Shown: positions 1 through 12,311 of the stretch, one piece after another
Numbering within the stretch: the stretch's first letter is position 1
How the letters are laid out: each line of letters starts with the position of its first letter
Assembly (NCBI RefSeq): GCF_019112545.1
Contig: NW_025064931.1
Span: 182,960 to 246,959 of the forward strand
Length of the DNA stretch: 64,000 bases
Source: Guyanagaster necrorhizus
Taxonomy: Eukaryota > Basidiomycota > Agaricomycetes > Agaricales > Physalacriaceae
Direction of reading: 5' to 3'
The notes under the pieces: model-generated
Seen by the model: only the letters and a program-made list of their open reading frames with translations
What the model was told of the DNA's origin: nothing
Databases searched by the model: none
Made by a program: the position numbers and the translations under genes

Positions 1-1004
1 TCGAGACTCAGAGAGGGGAAGCATGGTTCTGGTGATTGGCGGAATGCTTCGCGATGCGCGATCTGGCAGTCAAAGCCGGCAGAAGTCAACGGCTACGAGA
101 ATGTCAAGATGGAAGGACGTCCGAATGGTTCTGAACATTGCGCTGCGGCGGAACGTCAATATAAGTACACATACGAGTTCAAAGACACACTAGTGAGTGC
201 GTACGCGATGAAGGTCATATGAGCAACAACTGCATTCAGTTTTCATCATTTCCTGATACAGACGGCAAAGTTCACATTTGTGGCTGAGGAAGAGTGGAGC
301 AAAGGGACGCACTTGTGATCATGGGTATGATGTTCGATGTCTTGATATCACCTCAGGCAGGGTGATTTGAAAGATTGATACAGCGGACACTCCACTGCTT
401 GGGAAATTGTAGGCAGACTCCGAGTTATCGAGATGGGTTGAAAGTGATATGTCGCTGATAATCGTAGGAACTGAGTTTTGGCACGACGAATTTCTTTTTG
501 ACATTGAGAAGGAGTGTACTGGTTCCGGTCAGGCGAAATTGTTCCTTAGGTTGTATTTTATTTAACTCCGATCGATCCAACGGAATCAACGACCTTGGAC
601 GTGGAAGCCGCAATCGAGGACGGATCCACTAAGAAAGCAAAGCTACCAGTAGTTCGCGTCGACCTCGTAAGCATCTTCCACCAGAGAAACCTTTATAGAA
701 AAGTAGCTAAGTTCCACGTTCTGCATTCTTGAAAAACGAGTTATGCATGTGGGCCGCTTGTCGGAACAGCGGAAGAGAGAAATTGCCGCAGCCCTGAATT
801 CGGACAATGCCGTGAATTGCCGCGGCTTGATCGACGGCATTGGATGTCATGTGATGACCTTGTTTGCTGTCTTCTCTTGTCTTCTGCTGTTCTCTCCATC
901 GTCTCAGCGTCGGTTCATTTCATCATCCCGTTCTCTACATCGCATCATCGCGCACTGTCCGCCACCATGAAGCGCACGGACCATCTCTCGATCCTCTCCC
1001 AGGC

Positions 1005-1070
1005 TATAAAAACGTGTATCACCGCCAAACTTTCTTTCTTCCCTTCTGCTATCATCTTTGCTTACCTTGC
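1005..1070 (+). promoter_or_regulatory. TATA box and pyrimidine-rich leader
   Basis: A perfect TATAAAA lies at 1005-1011. It is followed by a C/T-rich stretch that runs to an ATG at 1071, a usual fungal core-promoter layout. It implies transcription to the right starting near 1035-1045. The gene it would drive is not recognised. Confidence 0.4.
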
Positions 1071-1514
1071 ATGACCTTTGTGTCCGTCGTCGCATTCTCC
1101 GTCGCCTCGCATTTGGGTCCAGGATGCCAGACAACTCTCAATAGTTTGTCATTATGTTCCCTGTTTTATTTATCTGCGGCTAGTCTCTCCAAGACGCAGT
1201 TCTCAACAGGAGCCTTGGCCATATGTAACGAGCATGTACTCACGCCTCTCTGGGTATCACACGCCTCACCTGTCGTACAGGTCCACGATGCGTATTCCAT
1301 GACCACTGCCTCCACGTTGCCTCTACCTAAGGATCTCGCTGAGGGCCTGCTCAACGAGAGCAAGCATGCACTCGCCCGCACCCCAACAACGCCTAAAGAA
1401 CTGATTCAGTCTTGGTTTCCTTGGACGAGGCCTCCACTGTCGCCGCATCCTGACACTCTGGGTTATCACTGTCGACGATATCATCGAGGTCAAGTCAAGG
1501 CCGAGGACGTTTAG
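1071..1514 (+). CDS. Hypothetical open frame behind a TATA promoter
   Basis: From the ATG at 1071 one frame stays open for 147 codons to a TAG at 1512-1514. No domain is recognised. Intron-like segments lie inside it (GTTTGT..GCTAG near 1143-1182 and GTAACG..TACAG near 1226-1280) and can be removed without closing the frame, so the true exon structure is unsettled. A very intron-like GTATGT..ATAAG segment follows at about 1564-1612, suggesting that transcription continues to the right. It may be the first part of the broken gene described at 1883-2403. Coding status is uncertain; the main support is the promoter. Confidence 0.25.
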   Translation: MTFVSVVAFSVASHLGPGCQTTLNSLSLCSLFYLSAASLSKTQFSTGALAICNEHVLTPLWVSHASPVVQVHDAYSMTTASTLPLPKDLAEGLLNESKHALARTPTTPKELIQSWFPWTRPPLSPHPDTLGYHCRRYHRGQVKAEDV

Positions 1515-1882
1515 TCGGTGATAGTAGTAGTGCAGGCGCATGTTCGTCGACTGCTGGCGTTATGGTATGTACATGTTGCTTTTCGTCTGCGTCGACTAAC
1601 TCCAAAACATAAGCACGCGATCTCCATGGTCGCGATGGCGGAAGGCCCATCATTAACGCTCCGCGGTCTTTCGTATACTACATTGCAAAGTACATACGAG
1701 AAGAACCGTGACCACTGCGGCATGGCAGTCACCAGAAGAAGCATTTGAAACTCTGGACAACGTCTTTTTGCGATACGTTGTTCACAGCTGCGCAAGGTTC
1801 AATGAATCCAAGTTCATGCTTGCCCTGGTGACATTGGTCCTGTAGGATTTCATCTCATTGTCGACAATCTGAAGTACGTGCG

Positions 1883-2403
1883 ATGGCTGTCCACCCACAG
1901 AGGAGCATCTCATCTCTTCAGTACACTACGCTAGGCATAATGGTTACTGCCCATTTACCCAGTGGTAGGGCAACCCGTCAAGTACTGTTACCCTCGATTG
2001 AACGGTGTTTTCATGTTTCCGTCTTTTATAAATTCAACGTGAGTACATCTTTTATACCTTAGGTACTGCTGACGTTTCTGCTTAGTTCGTCGACGTACCG
2101 GCTTTTACGTTCGGCGACGAATCTGGCCCCATTGGGGAGCCATTGTACGTATTACATTTTCCCCAGTAAGCCTCACACTGATATCGTTCTCAGATTTCCC
2201 AACTGTAATTTCCCTTCCTTTCCACTTTTTTTGCGCCGACTGGAGCTGGGATTCGGCTGAGGCCAGGCCATCATTGCGATCGTGCTCTTCGAACCCATCA
2301 CTAACAAGGTATATTACAAGACCAAATGCGATGGATCATGATTTGACGATAGTACAAAGAGGAAGCTAATGTGATCATGGATTACTTGCCCTCGTCATTA
2401 TAG
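1883..2403 (+). pseudogene. Multi-exon gene of unknown function with one internal stop
   Basis: Four exons join in phase: 1883-2038, 2086-2144, 2194-2308 and 2353-2403. They are separated by introns of 47, 49 and 44 bp with GTGAGT, GTACGT and GTATAT donors, and the frame ends at a TAG. The only interruption is a TGA at 2258-2260, which could be a C-to-T change of an Arg codon. Without it the reading would be about 125 residues. No domain is recognised. Three fungal-type introns in consistent phase argue that this was once a gene. The start is simply the first in-frame ATG and the true 5' end may be further left. Confidence 0.4.
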
Positions 2404-4936
2404 CTCACGTTCTCTTCAATAGCAAACACCAAGAATGCAGAAGCTCGTTCTGACTCTGGAGTGATTCAAGCGACTTCAACCCCTTTCCATCACAAATGCC
2501 GTCTACGACGACGAGGCACAAATCAAGGGATTTACGGAAGAACTTAGAACATTGATAGGTACGTGTGTTATTGACGCTGCCTTCAGGTCAGCGACTGTTC
2601 GAAATCCTCGATGCTGAGAGGTCATCTTGAGACGCCGACGAGACCGTAGACACTGAACAATTACAACGACGGTAGTCCCGCACAAAGGAAGGCAATCCTC
2701 GCGCCCCAGTGAGGGGTTTATATAATCAAAAATCGGATTTGATCCGCATGTCATAGGAAAGAGAAGACGCCGGAAGCCAAGGAGGATTTTAGGTGGAGAA
2801 AGAATTCGCCGAACTTCGAGTCTCAAGCGCGAGGAACTACAATTCTAGCTGTTGTTCGCGATGTTCCTGCCTATCAACTGAGGCAGGCAGAAAGAAAACG
2901 GTATCAGAATGGCAAGGATGATTCTACCAATCGTTGACGTATTGCAGGGCTGCTATTTTGCGTCAGTGTGATTCAAGTCCAACTTTTCAAGGTGTACATG
3001 TACGTGTCGAAGGCATCCACGTTTATTGATGCGAGTAGCGAAATTGCCTGATTGGACGCTGGGGAAGAAGCCACGTGTGTCTCGACTTTTCCTTTTGTGT
3101 TGTACTAATAGTAACAGGACGCTCTTGTTGTCTCGCACGTGTAATATTCTTCGGCCAATTAGAATACGGCACCATAATTATATGTCAGTGGTGAGTGAAC
3201 AGTCATTCGTTGTCCAGCACCCATTGAAAGATATTAAAGTCTTTATACCCAAGATCCGGTCAAGTACGAACGTGGTGTTCGCTGAAACCTCGAATCAGTT
3301 ATGTGAACGCCAAAGCTAGCAGAATCTAGCTTCTAACTTACAAATACGCAAAAGACAGAGAAGCTGCCGGGGTATCAAGAAACATCCACCCTCAAGGGCA
3401 AGGAGCCACGATTTTAGTGTTTGGCGGTATTATTCGGTTTCTGTGCGAAGAGCGTATCTTCGAACTTGGTGATCGTTGAAGATGCGCCTCCCTATCTGTC
3501 AATCACTGGGGTCAAATTGAAACACCTTTGCATTACTGCTGTGCTCCGTCAATGCACGAGTTCTCGCATGCGCCTACATGATGAAGGAAGCAAGAAACAG
3601 ATGGAGAGCTGTGTTTTCAACTTTTCCTGACACGAGCACATTCGTTGCCAGATTGGAATATGGAGAAGAAGTGTGGCAAGCGGATGCATTTTACCGGAAT
3701 AGTGAGCTTGAGGCTTGAGCAGCGCTGCCTTGGTATCAAGAGTATGATGGAAGATGACGGATAGCGGTTCTTTGGAATTTGTTATTTCACTGTTTAGAGT
3801 TGACGAGGAAGAGACGTTGCGATCCGTGATAGGCAGATTCGACGAATTGATGGTGGTGAAAATAACTGAGGTGGGCTGGCTGGGTTCTGAAGCCAAGGTG
3901 ATAGGTTTTGGCTGCGAGACTTGTAGTTACACGTTCACGTGTTCGGGCACTGCTGTCATTCGAAGGTATAAGCCGTACTGCGAACAAGCAAAATTAATAC
4001 CTTCATGCTGCGGTTGCTGAACCTAAAATACGTTGTTAGGGCGGTTTGGGGAATGTTCAGGATGATTGCCGTCCTTCGGCGCAGATCAAACATAGCATCG
4101 AGAGATGTACAAATCTAGGATCCTTGGCATAGCTGCTCTCCCAGTTGTCCTTACCAGGTTGAACGCCCTATTCCTCATTTGACGCCCCATCCAATTCGTA
4201 CGGAGATGCAAGAGGCGGCGGTGGAGTAGAGACTGGTGGGAGCATCGAATCGTAGGTCGGAAACGCGGGTGGCTCTTAGCGTACTGCGCCGGAGAAAATG
4301 CTAGGTTATTTAAGAGTAAAGGAATGTGAAGCACAGAGAAGAAGGTGTATTTGGTGAGGCGAGTAGCGTAATGATGGAGTCTATTTACCCACGCAAACTA
4401 TTATATTCGTCGATACTAGAACAAGTCGAAATGAGTAGCCGGAGAAGCTGATCATGATGTGATGAGAAAGACGGCTTGGAAGCAGTGCCATATGATGAAG
4501 AAAGTTTCCTCGATGGCGCTCGATACTTCGGAAAGTCGCGAGTGGTCCATAACGTACGCCGCGTGTGGGGTCAATGGTTACATGATATGATAACGAAATA
4601 GTGCAGGACCGTCGAGTGGAAGGACAGGTAGAATGCAAGGAATCCCGGGTTGCTGTCGTCGGGGCGGGAGTAATAAGGAAATGAAGTATACACTTAATCC
4701 GTTATATCCGTGGGTACGACAAATCTCACACCAGGCCGTTACGCCACAATTTGAAAGCGGGGAAAGCATGCACGAGAAAGGAGACTAATGATGGGAGGTG
4801 ATGCACGGAGAAGGAAGGTAGAATGAATAGGGGCAGTGAAGGTAATGACGTCATATCGCCATGAAATTTATTATTACTAGCGTTGTGGGCAGCAACACTC
4901 GGATCCCACGGTCCAGCACCCACCCTGCCTCCTGCC
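2404..4936. other. No recognisable gene
   Basis: Only short open frames occur on either strand, none with a domain, a convincing intron series or a promoter. Nothing here can be supported as a feature. Confidence 0.4.
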
Positions 4937-6746
4937 ATGGTAGTCGCTGCGATGGATGTCCCCGAGCTGATATATCGCGGCGACATGTCGACCTCATCGA
5001 TATCGTCCCACTCACACGAGCTCGTCACGCCATCGACATCCCATCCAGCCCCCAGGCCCCCCAGGAACAAGCTAAGAAAACCACCTCCACCTGGTTCACC
5101 CTTTTCCTTCGTATTAGACACCCCCCCTTCATTTTCTCATTTCCCCTACTCGTTCTCTTCGATGAGCACGAGGCGGCTGAGGAGCCCGACATCGAGTCCT
5201 GTCGCTAGTACAGTGTCTGCCCCTAGCACCCTGACCTCGCGGCCGGAGACGGTGACCTCGTATGGGAATTCGTCGACGACGCCCTTAATACGACCCAAAC
5301 GAGCGGCGTCGATGCCGTCACGGAAACTGACGAAGCAGAGACCGACAGAACCGCCGACAACCTCGGCGCCTCCAAAGCGAAGGGCGACACTTTCCTTCAA
5401 TTTTCGGAGGCGCAAGGTATCGCAGACCCCGCCCCCATCCAGCTTTTCCGCCGTTAAACTTGCACAGTGTACTCCCACTCTTTTTCCAGTGAGTCTGCTC
5501 CCCCGCGCTCCAATTAATTCGTTCATCTGTACCATAGAGACGAGGCATGTTTACCTTAGGCTCAGATAATGACGACCAGGAAGCTCTTCCATCCAGCCCG
5601 CGTCCCCCCCTTGTTCCTAAAGACGCTTCCCCCTCCTCCTGTTCTGGCTGCTTCTCAGAAGATGATGAGGAAGATGAGCTTGAACTCAAACGCCGACGCC
5701 GATGGACTCTCATGACCGACGACGCCATTACGGACGAGGCATTCGCAGAGACCGTGTTCAGCCTCACTCGGTGCACCAGTTTCGAATACGAGTCATATGC
5801 CAACGATGATGATGCAACGGATACGACATGCAATGCCAGTGTTCCGGAACGACGGTCCAGTTTGATGGCACTATTTACGACAAGAGATCTCTTGAGGACC
5901 GAGAGGCGCTACCTCAACCATCTATATGACCTACTGCGCTCATCGCCACATTCATACGGGGAGGAGGAAGGCGTACCGTGGCCATCGCATCCCTCACCGT
6001 TGCTCATGCATACCCGGCTGATCGCACTTATCGATGTTTCTCAAGCTCTCCTCGGAGCGATGGAATCCGATCCCTCGGTCGCCGGAATAGCCGGCGCGTT
6101 CGTAGCGATGGAAGACGAGATGGGACATGCACTTAGTGGGTGGTGTGCCGTAGTCGGCGGCTGGTTCGACGAGGGAGTACAGTTCAAGAGGCAGAGGAGG
6201 CCGTCAAAAGGACCTAGGGGAAGCGAGAAAGATTTGCCGTTTTTGCCGAATTCGACTACGGAGAATAACAAACCCAAAAGAAGTTCGACGATGCTGTCAC
6301 TAGCGCCCAAAGACCTATGGCGCAGCTCTACCTTCAGTGATTTATCTGTTTCCATGGCCCCGAAACGGTGCTCCACGCTTCCTTCATCTGCATCCTTACT
6401 GCCTTCCCCTGGAAGGTCTGTATCGTCGAGGATGAAAGAAACATGGCGGAAATCCCTTCCCTCTCTCCCACCTTGGAACAAAAATGTCCAGACCGTGCGA
6501 GACCGAGCCATCCTCCCTGTGCAGAGGGTTACGCGTTATATTTTGTTTTACCGAGGTTTGTAGGTTTGATTTCGGGGTGTATTTCGATACTGACTTTGGT
6601 TCATAGATCTATTGAAGCATACCGAAGGGTCCTCACCTTCAAGGGGGGTGGTAGAGGAAGCTGTTGCTGTTGCAGGGAGGATCGCAAAACAATGCGACGA
6701 CGCCCAGGGTAATGAACGGCTGGTGGTGGGCCCGATGACATTATGA
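4937..6746 (+). CDS. Rho guanine-nucleotide exchange factor (DH domain)
   Basis: Three exons (4937-5488, 5538-6555, 6607-6746) join in frame to give 569 residues; the introns are 49 and 51 bp. The start ATG sits in a strong context (GCCATGG). Residues 1-285 are Ser/Pro/Thr-rich and look disordered. A Dbl-homology core follows: the first conserved helix reads TERRYLNHLYDLL near residue 303, and the family signature PVQRVTRYILFYRDLL spans the second splice junction near residues 511-526. A long low-complexity insert separates the two. The DH domain would catalyse GDP release from a Rho-type GTPase at the membrane. The protein ends about 45 residues after the signature, with no PH domain visible. 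A second possible acceptor around 5537 was preferred because it alone keeps the frame. Confidence 0.8.
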
Positions 6747-7957
6747 TCAATCACTAGATTTACTTACTCATTATTTGGTTGTACTGTTAGCTTTCTTGGT
6801 CTTTCATTCGCTTTCGTTCTTGTTGAACTTCGATACCCCATACTTTATAATTGTAACATGTTTCTAGGCTGAACACCCAACATTGATGATAGACAGGAAG
6901 TTTGATCTATATTTGCGGGATTTTGTCAGCAGGGAGAAGGGAGACAAGAATGTGAGAGCGAGAAGGAAGAAATTCTATAAAGTCGGGGAAAAGGTTCGGA
7001 ATAATGAGGTACGGGATAAGCTTCTGCAAGAGCGGGAACGCAACTATGATCAGGCACATTGGAGGGAAATGATATCAAGTGGGTCGCGAACGCAGACACG
7101 AGTGTAGTAATATGATTTCGACAGGACAGCTCAAAAGAGGAGGCAGCTTCGTCGTGAGGGCGGGAGTATTGCAACCGTGACCGGGGTATGTAATATGTAT
7201 ATCGCGAAGGGAGCTTGTACTCACACGCCCCTGAAGCCTCGACGCCTTTCTTGGCGTTCAGCATGGTTTCTTTGTGAGTAAGCAAACTCATCATCTGATA
7301 ACATCAAGTGTTGCCGACCCTTCAAGGCGCGAAGCGCCTTGTTACGTTCACAAAATCAATGGCGGTAAGACGCACTTGCTCCGTCTCAAAAGGTAAGGTC
7401 ATTAGGGAACTTACTTTGCTTTGATAAGGAAAGGGAACAAGGTTGTCATTTTGTCCAGCAGCTTGATGTCGGCTACCGTCAGAAGTTGAAAGCACACATT
7501 GGAAAGGACTGCAGCAAGCTGGCAGGGAATACTTCAGTGATTGGCTAGAAGGCTCGCACTGGTCCAGTACGGTTTTCGAGTAGGAAGGATGGAATCACAG
7601 AAAATTCGTGCCTGTGTTTATACTTCCTCCGAACTCCGACGTCCGACCATTTGAGTGTCACAGCCTAAGAGGGTTATTTGAAGAGAACAGGAATATTGAT
7701 ACAGGAGCAACCGAGTTCATAGATGAGATAGAGGGCAATGGTAATCGCGTGGACATTAAGGACGTTCCAAGGAAGTTCAGAACTGATAAGGACACACTGT
7801 AATCTGAAGAATCTCTTGAACGTTAAATCTATGCTGAGAACACCCACCCCCTACTTCTTCAGTGCTGTTGCCAATGTCCTTGGTTGCCATTACATATGTG
7901 CAAAATGAGACAGAAACGCATCAAATAAAGTGGGAGACCTTAGTCGTTTGTTTTTTC
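6747..7957. other. Intergenic, no supported gene
   Basis: An open frame of 74 codons at 6883-7107 (+) encodes a basic, Arg/Lys/Glu-rich peptide just after the RhoGEF stop. It has no recognised domain and may be 3' UTR. A second short frame lies at 7608-7802. A perfect hairpin is listed separately. Nothing else stands out. Confidence 0.35.
7323..7341. repeat. Perfect 8-bp hairpin
   Basis: CAAGGCGC and GCGCCTTG flank a GAA loop. The stem is perfect and GC-rich. It sits in the gap between the RhoGEF and SDR genes, with no T-run after it, so it is not a bacterial-type terminator. Function unknown. Confidence 0.5.
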
Positions 7958-9093
7958 TTAAATACCAGCGCCTCCGGTAACTTCCAAAGTGTGGCCTGAA
8001 ACGTAAGATGCGAGCGGAGATGCGAGGCTGCAAACATTAAGAGAGAAATATTGGAGTGAAACAGGATTACTTACAATAGCATGGCGGCGGCAGCTTCATC
8101 TGGCACACCTCCGCGGCGAAGCGGAATGTGGGAATATTCCTCAGGAGACGAAGACACTCCAGCCCCGGGCACACCTAACGCTACTTTCTTGCCGTCGATT
8201 TCTATCGTTGCCCCAGCTTCCTTCACAGCTGTTAGCCTAATAGGAAGGATATGTAAGCTTGAGGTGAAAAGGCAAGGATAGTAGGCACCTTGTATGCACC
8301 AAACCGAAGGCAATGGTATTCGCGCGCACACCAAATGGACCCCACTCTTTCGCGATTGTCTTGGTGAGACCAATAACAGCAGACTTGGCTGCAGCATAGT
8401 TTGCTTGGCCAACATTCCCGTGCAGGCCGGAAGTGGAGGAAACATTAATTACGGAGCGGTTTTCCGTGGAGCCCTGAGATCGGAGGTTGCTCACCGTCGG
8501 AGGGTAAAAGGTCGGAGCGCTGCTTACCTTGACTCGGAAATAAGGTGCTGCCTGCCTCACCAGCCTAAACGGCGCGCGCACGTGAATCTTGAGAATCAGG
8601 TCAAAAGCCTCATCTGGGGTGGTATGCAGCATCTTATCAAATGTGAACCCGGCGTTGTTGACGATGTGATTGATTTTTCCAAAGGCCCTGGATTGAAAAT
8701 GAGTTGTAATGTTCGAGATTCAAGGCAAAGTGAACACATACTTGACTGTAGCATCGACGATATTTTTCGGAAAGTCATCTGCGCCGACATCGCCTGCTAC
8801 CGAGAGGACGTTCACGGGACCTGCAAGAGCCTCAATTTCGGCGGATACGGAGATCAGTTTGGTTGCATCGATGTCACTGATGACGACTTTGGCGCCTTCT
8901 TTAGCAAAGAGTAGTGCAACGCTACGTCCGATGCCTTGGCCGGCGCCTGGAAGTTTGATGAAATTTAGCTGTTAATGATAGGTACAAGAAGTTGCCCACC
9001 GGTGATGATTGCGACTTCGTTCGCCAATAGACCTCGGCTATGTGTGTTGCTGAGGTGGCCTGATATTTGAGAGAGGCGGTTGTTTGAGGCCAT
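7958..9093 (-). CDS. Short-chain dehydrogenase/reductase, FabG-like
   Basis: Six exons on the minus strand (9093-9000, 8946-8742, 8687-8528, 8473-8289, 8236-8075, 8027-7958) join in frame to 291 residues, with introns of 47-54 bp. The Rossmann cofactor motif TGAGQGIG is at residues 31-38, NNAG at 110-113, the catalytic Ser in NVSSTSG near 166, and YAAAK (Tyr179, Lys183) in the active site. The C-terminus ends in a GHTLEVTGGAGI-type tail usual for 3-oxoacyl-ACP reductase-like SDRs. It should reduce or oxidise a carbonyl or alcohol with NAD(P)(H). The substrate cannot be read from sequence. No break was found. It lies 2.2 kb from the terpene synthase relic, with which it might once have worked. 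Confidence 0.88.
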
Positions 9094-11256
9094 GTCGTTT
9101 GTGTTCGCTGGCTGTGATAGAAGGAAGAGACCCCCGAGTAAAGTGGTGTGAACATGACCGGCTCCGGCAATCTAATTGCCGAAGATGCAAGACCCGATGG
9201 ACCGCTATGAAGAACTGAATTTGCTTGTGATCCTTTTTTTTTCTTTCAGGGGGAAAGGGTATCTTTTCTCCCAGAGCGGGAAGAAATGTCATCAGAGGCG
9301 AGCCTTAGAACTGAAGCTCCCGTTGATGCGTATGATGCCAACAAAAGACGCGAACCTGTGTTGATAGGAAGGGAACTTGCAATTGCGAGACGTGTCCAGA
9401 CAACCATTCAGACTGCTAGTACGGATAATGATAAAGCCTGAGCGATATACGGTGAGCAACGCTGCATTTGAACGTCAAGAGCGGATGTAGTACGCAGAGA
9501 GTTGAGGTCATCATCGACGCGAAGGGAGAAGATGTTTGTTTGTTTGTTTGTTTGGCCGCTTTCCTCGACTCCGCCACTAATCTACTAGTACAACTACATC
9601 TATTGGCAAGCTTCTTCTACTACCACTCGACGCAGATAAGATTAAAAAAATGCATGGGTACTGCCCTCGGTGACATAAGACGGGCCCTCAGTAAGATGAT
9701 GATGAAAAATGCTGTAATTTTCGGTGAGCGTGCTCTGTAGCCAATTGCTTCTGTGACTGAACGCTAGCCTTTTAGTAGATTTTCTAAGGATGGCGCTGTG
9801 ATGTCAACGCTTCCTACATGGAAAGAGCGCGATCCACGTCCATAACTTGATTCCTTGCTGTTGATGATCGGTAGATTCAAGGGTACTCAGGGAGGGTCAA
9901 ACTTATGGAGAGCAGCCGGATAACGCCTGGCCTTCCGTTTTATATCCAACGGACACTGTAGTCTTGTCTGACTTTGATATTCACTTGCTTTCTGACTCTG
10001 TGTTATGGTTGAGACGTGCCGTCGGAGCGAGACTACATAACTGGCCGGACGCACGGTAAAAAGCAGCTTTCTCATCGGTATATGTTGCTCGTGCATACGC
10101 AGACTCTAAATGGATGCGATAGGCGAAGAAACTGATGAAATAAGTACGCATCGAAAGACTCGACGTCAAGTTCAATGTTCTAACCCCTGTTATCAAGTTT
10201 GTCTCCGAATCACCATTATTTCCCTTCCACAAAGACTCAGTAATCCATAGTATCCGCTCTGCACGCGGTGAAGACTTTACTACGGAGGAACAGCGTACAG
10301 GACTGGACCAAATAAATACCATGGCACCAGCCTTGTCGTCGTAGCTTTCCCTCCTCGTCCAACGTGCGTATTCCCACTCTGAGGCAACATCAAGCGTCCA
10401 AACGCTGTGGAAACGCAATGAATGCTTTAGAAAATGTTTCTGGGCTCACAGGGGATCATAAAAAGTGGTCTTTGTTGCGAAACTTATGATTCTTCATCGC
10501 AACGATGCCCTCGGCTAGATATAAGAGGGATTGTCAGTATACAGTGATCCTGGTAAAGTTTGACCACCCCAGTTTTAGTCGTATATCTTCAATACTAAGT
10601 CCTTTTACTGTCTAGCAGTCCGATAGATACGCCTTTAAGCCTCAAGCTTCAAGAGCAGGTGGGATACATAAGCCCAGCCAACCCTTTGACCTCTACAAAG
10701 ATAATCGGGGGTCCTTTTCAAGACGACAGATATAAAGATCCGTGAGTACCGAGATGATTAGGGTCGGATCTGGAGATTGATATTTCGTCTCGACAGGTTC
10801 AGGCATCCGTTACTTCTTCTCCATCTGTACCAGCACAGTCGCTGCGCTTGTATAGGACATAGTTCATTTTTTTCTCGCTGGTACTCACTATCGGCGACTC
10901 TTTCGTCATGGAACGATCCTCGGATGTGTCGAGTCGGACAAATGGTTCTCGACTGCTAATAGAAAAACAAATACCAAACATTTCTATGTTCTCTATGGGG
11001 AAGAATTTAGTTGGGTATGTGATAGAGTGTCATTCTCCTCCTTCGTAGTGCGTCCTGAAAATTTCCTTCAGGTATTTTCACGTTGCCGTATCGGGCACAG
11101 ATGGATTGGAACCAAAATGTATAGAGCGGGTTTGGAATCTCATTAGAATAAGCAGTGAGTACTATCGGAGACAGACTGCGGCAGTCGCAGATCGTGTCCT
11201 TTTTTTGCTTTAGAGTCTCCTAGCATCTCTCCCCCACCTTAGTGATTCTTTTAACA
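9094..11256. other. No supported gene
   Basis: Several short frames occur, the longest 145 codons at 9981-10418 (-), without recognised domains or convincing introns. A TTTG microsatellite lies at 9535-9554. Sequences resembling GTGAGT donors near 10743 and 11155 were seen but no exon chain could be built. Confidence 0.3.
9535..9554. repeat. (TTTG)n microsatellite
   Basis: Five consecutive TTTG units. This is a simple repeat, likely prone to length change. Confidence 0.9.
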
Positions 11257-12311
11257 ATGACCCTATGCACTGGCACTGATGGAATGCGTACCAACCGGTG
11301 CGGCACTCATGATCAAGAAGTTCGTGACACTATACGATCTTTCTTGAATCACTTCGACACCACCCCCCGTTTCCGACCCGAACCCCGAAGCTCTTTGTTT
11401 CCAGGAGGCAGAACACCGGGGATACCCCATGGACGTTCTCGGGCGTTATCTGACAATTGGAATCCACATCAGTGTTCAATCGTACTACCATATTAACGAC
11501 ACCGACGTCAAAGTATTCATCGCCTTCCTCACTATGTTTATGTTTTACCTTGACGACGCTTATCCCCGGGGTGATGTCGACATCCTGGCTAGAGTTCCTA
11601 CCTTCACAAAGGTAAATTTCACCATCCATAGCCGTGATATATGCCATTTTTTCATCATAGCATTTCATTTCCTCGGAGGAACAACCGTGCAAAATTCTGA
11701 ATGGTTTTTCGGATCTTCTGAACGAAGCTTTCCGTATCGTTGACAAAGTCGCCGCTGGCCTCATTGTTTTTTCTGCTCTCAAGTTCATTACGGAGTTAAT
11801 TCTAGAACAAAGCAAGGATGAATCTGTGGGTGCTTTACCGTTCTCTTTCATGTATAATCTATTCACCAAAGGCTACAGGCCCATACAGTTGAAGAATATG
11901 CCATGTTCCTTCGAGAGCTCGGCGGACTCGCTGAAGGATATTCCCTCCACATTTTCCCCCGAGAGCTACCGTACGCCGTGTACATCTGGGCCCTCCCTTG
12001 CATGCGCGATTTGTTGACTTTGGTAATGACATTCTGTCAGTTTACAAGGAGGAATGTGACGGGGAAACTTTCACTTGATATCCCTGATAGCTCAGGCTCG
12101 CAGTGAGCCCAAAATTATGGTTCTTCACGACTTGGTTGGGAAGTACATTAAAGAGTATGAGACGGTCTTGCACATACTGCAACCGCATGCGGATGCACAC
12201 TACGCATTTAAGGAGTTCGCGAGAGGGTACTTGGCATTTCATTTGGATTCGAAGATACCATCTAGACTTGGAGCGCTCGTGTTGTCCTTAGAGCCGTATT
12301 GGATTGGGTAA
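11257..12311 (+). pseudogene. Trichodiene-synthase-family (Tri5-type) terpene cyclase, frame-broken
   Basis: The reading follows a class I sesquiterpene cyclase of the Tri5 type. An N-terminal IRSFLNHF segment is followed by the metal-binding motif FYLDDAYP (about 11546-11569), one 49-bp intron (11612-11660) and the second metal motif NDILSVYKEE (about 12025-12054). It ends at a TAA at 12309-12311, so the total is about 335 codons, a normal family length. The frame changes at four places: the C run 11363-11368, near 11877-11880, near 12021-12025 and near 12072-12077. Each is a one-base event, three of them in or beside short homopolymers. Both metal motifs survive. As written it cannot make a full protein; either it is a recent pseudogene or the assembly carries homopolymer errors. 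The product cannot be predicted; family membership does not mean trichodiene. Confidence 0.78.

Noticed and set aside
6041..6511. 156-codon open frame on the minus strand
   Set aside because: Antisense to the DH-domain exon of the RhoGEF gene.
8294..8914. 206-codon open frame on the plus strand
   Set aside because: It is antisense to exons 2-4 of the SDR at 7958-9093, whose motifs and splice sites are convincing.
9981..10418. 145-codon open frame on the minus strand
   Set aside because: Starts with ATG but has no domain, no paralogue and no supporting introns or promoter; could be chance.
11330..11869. 179-codon open frame on the minus strand
   Set aside because: Antisense to the terpene cyclase; crosses its intron and shows no domain.
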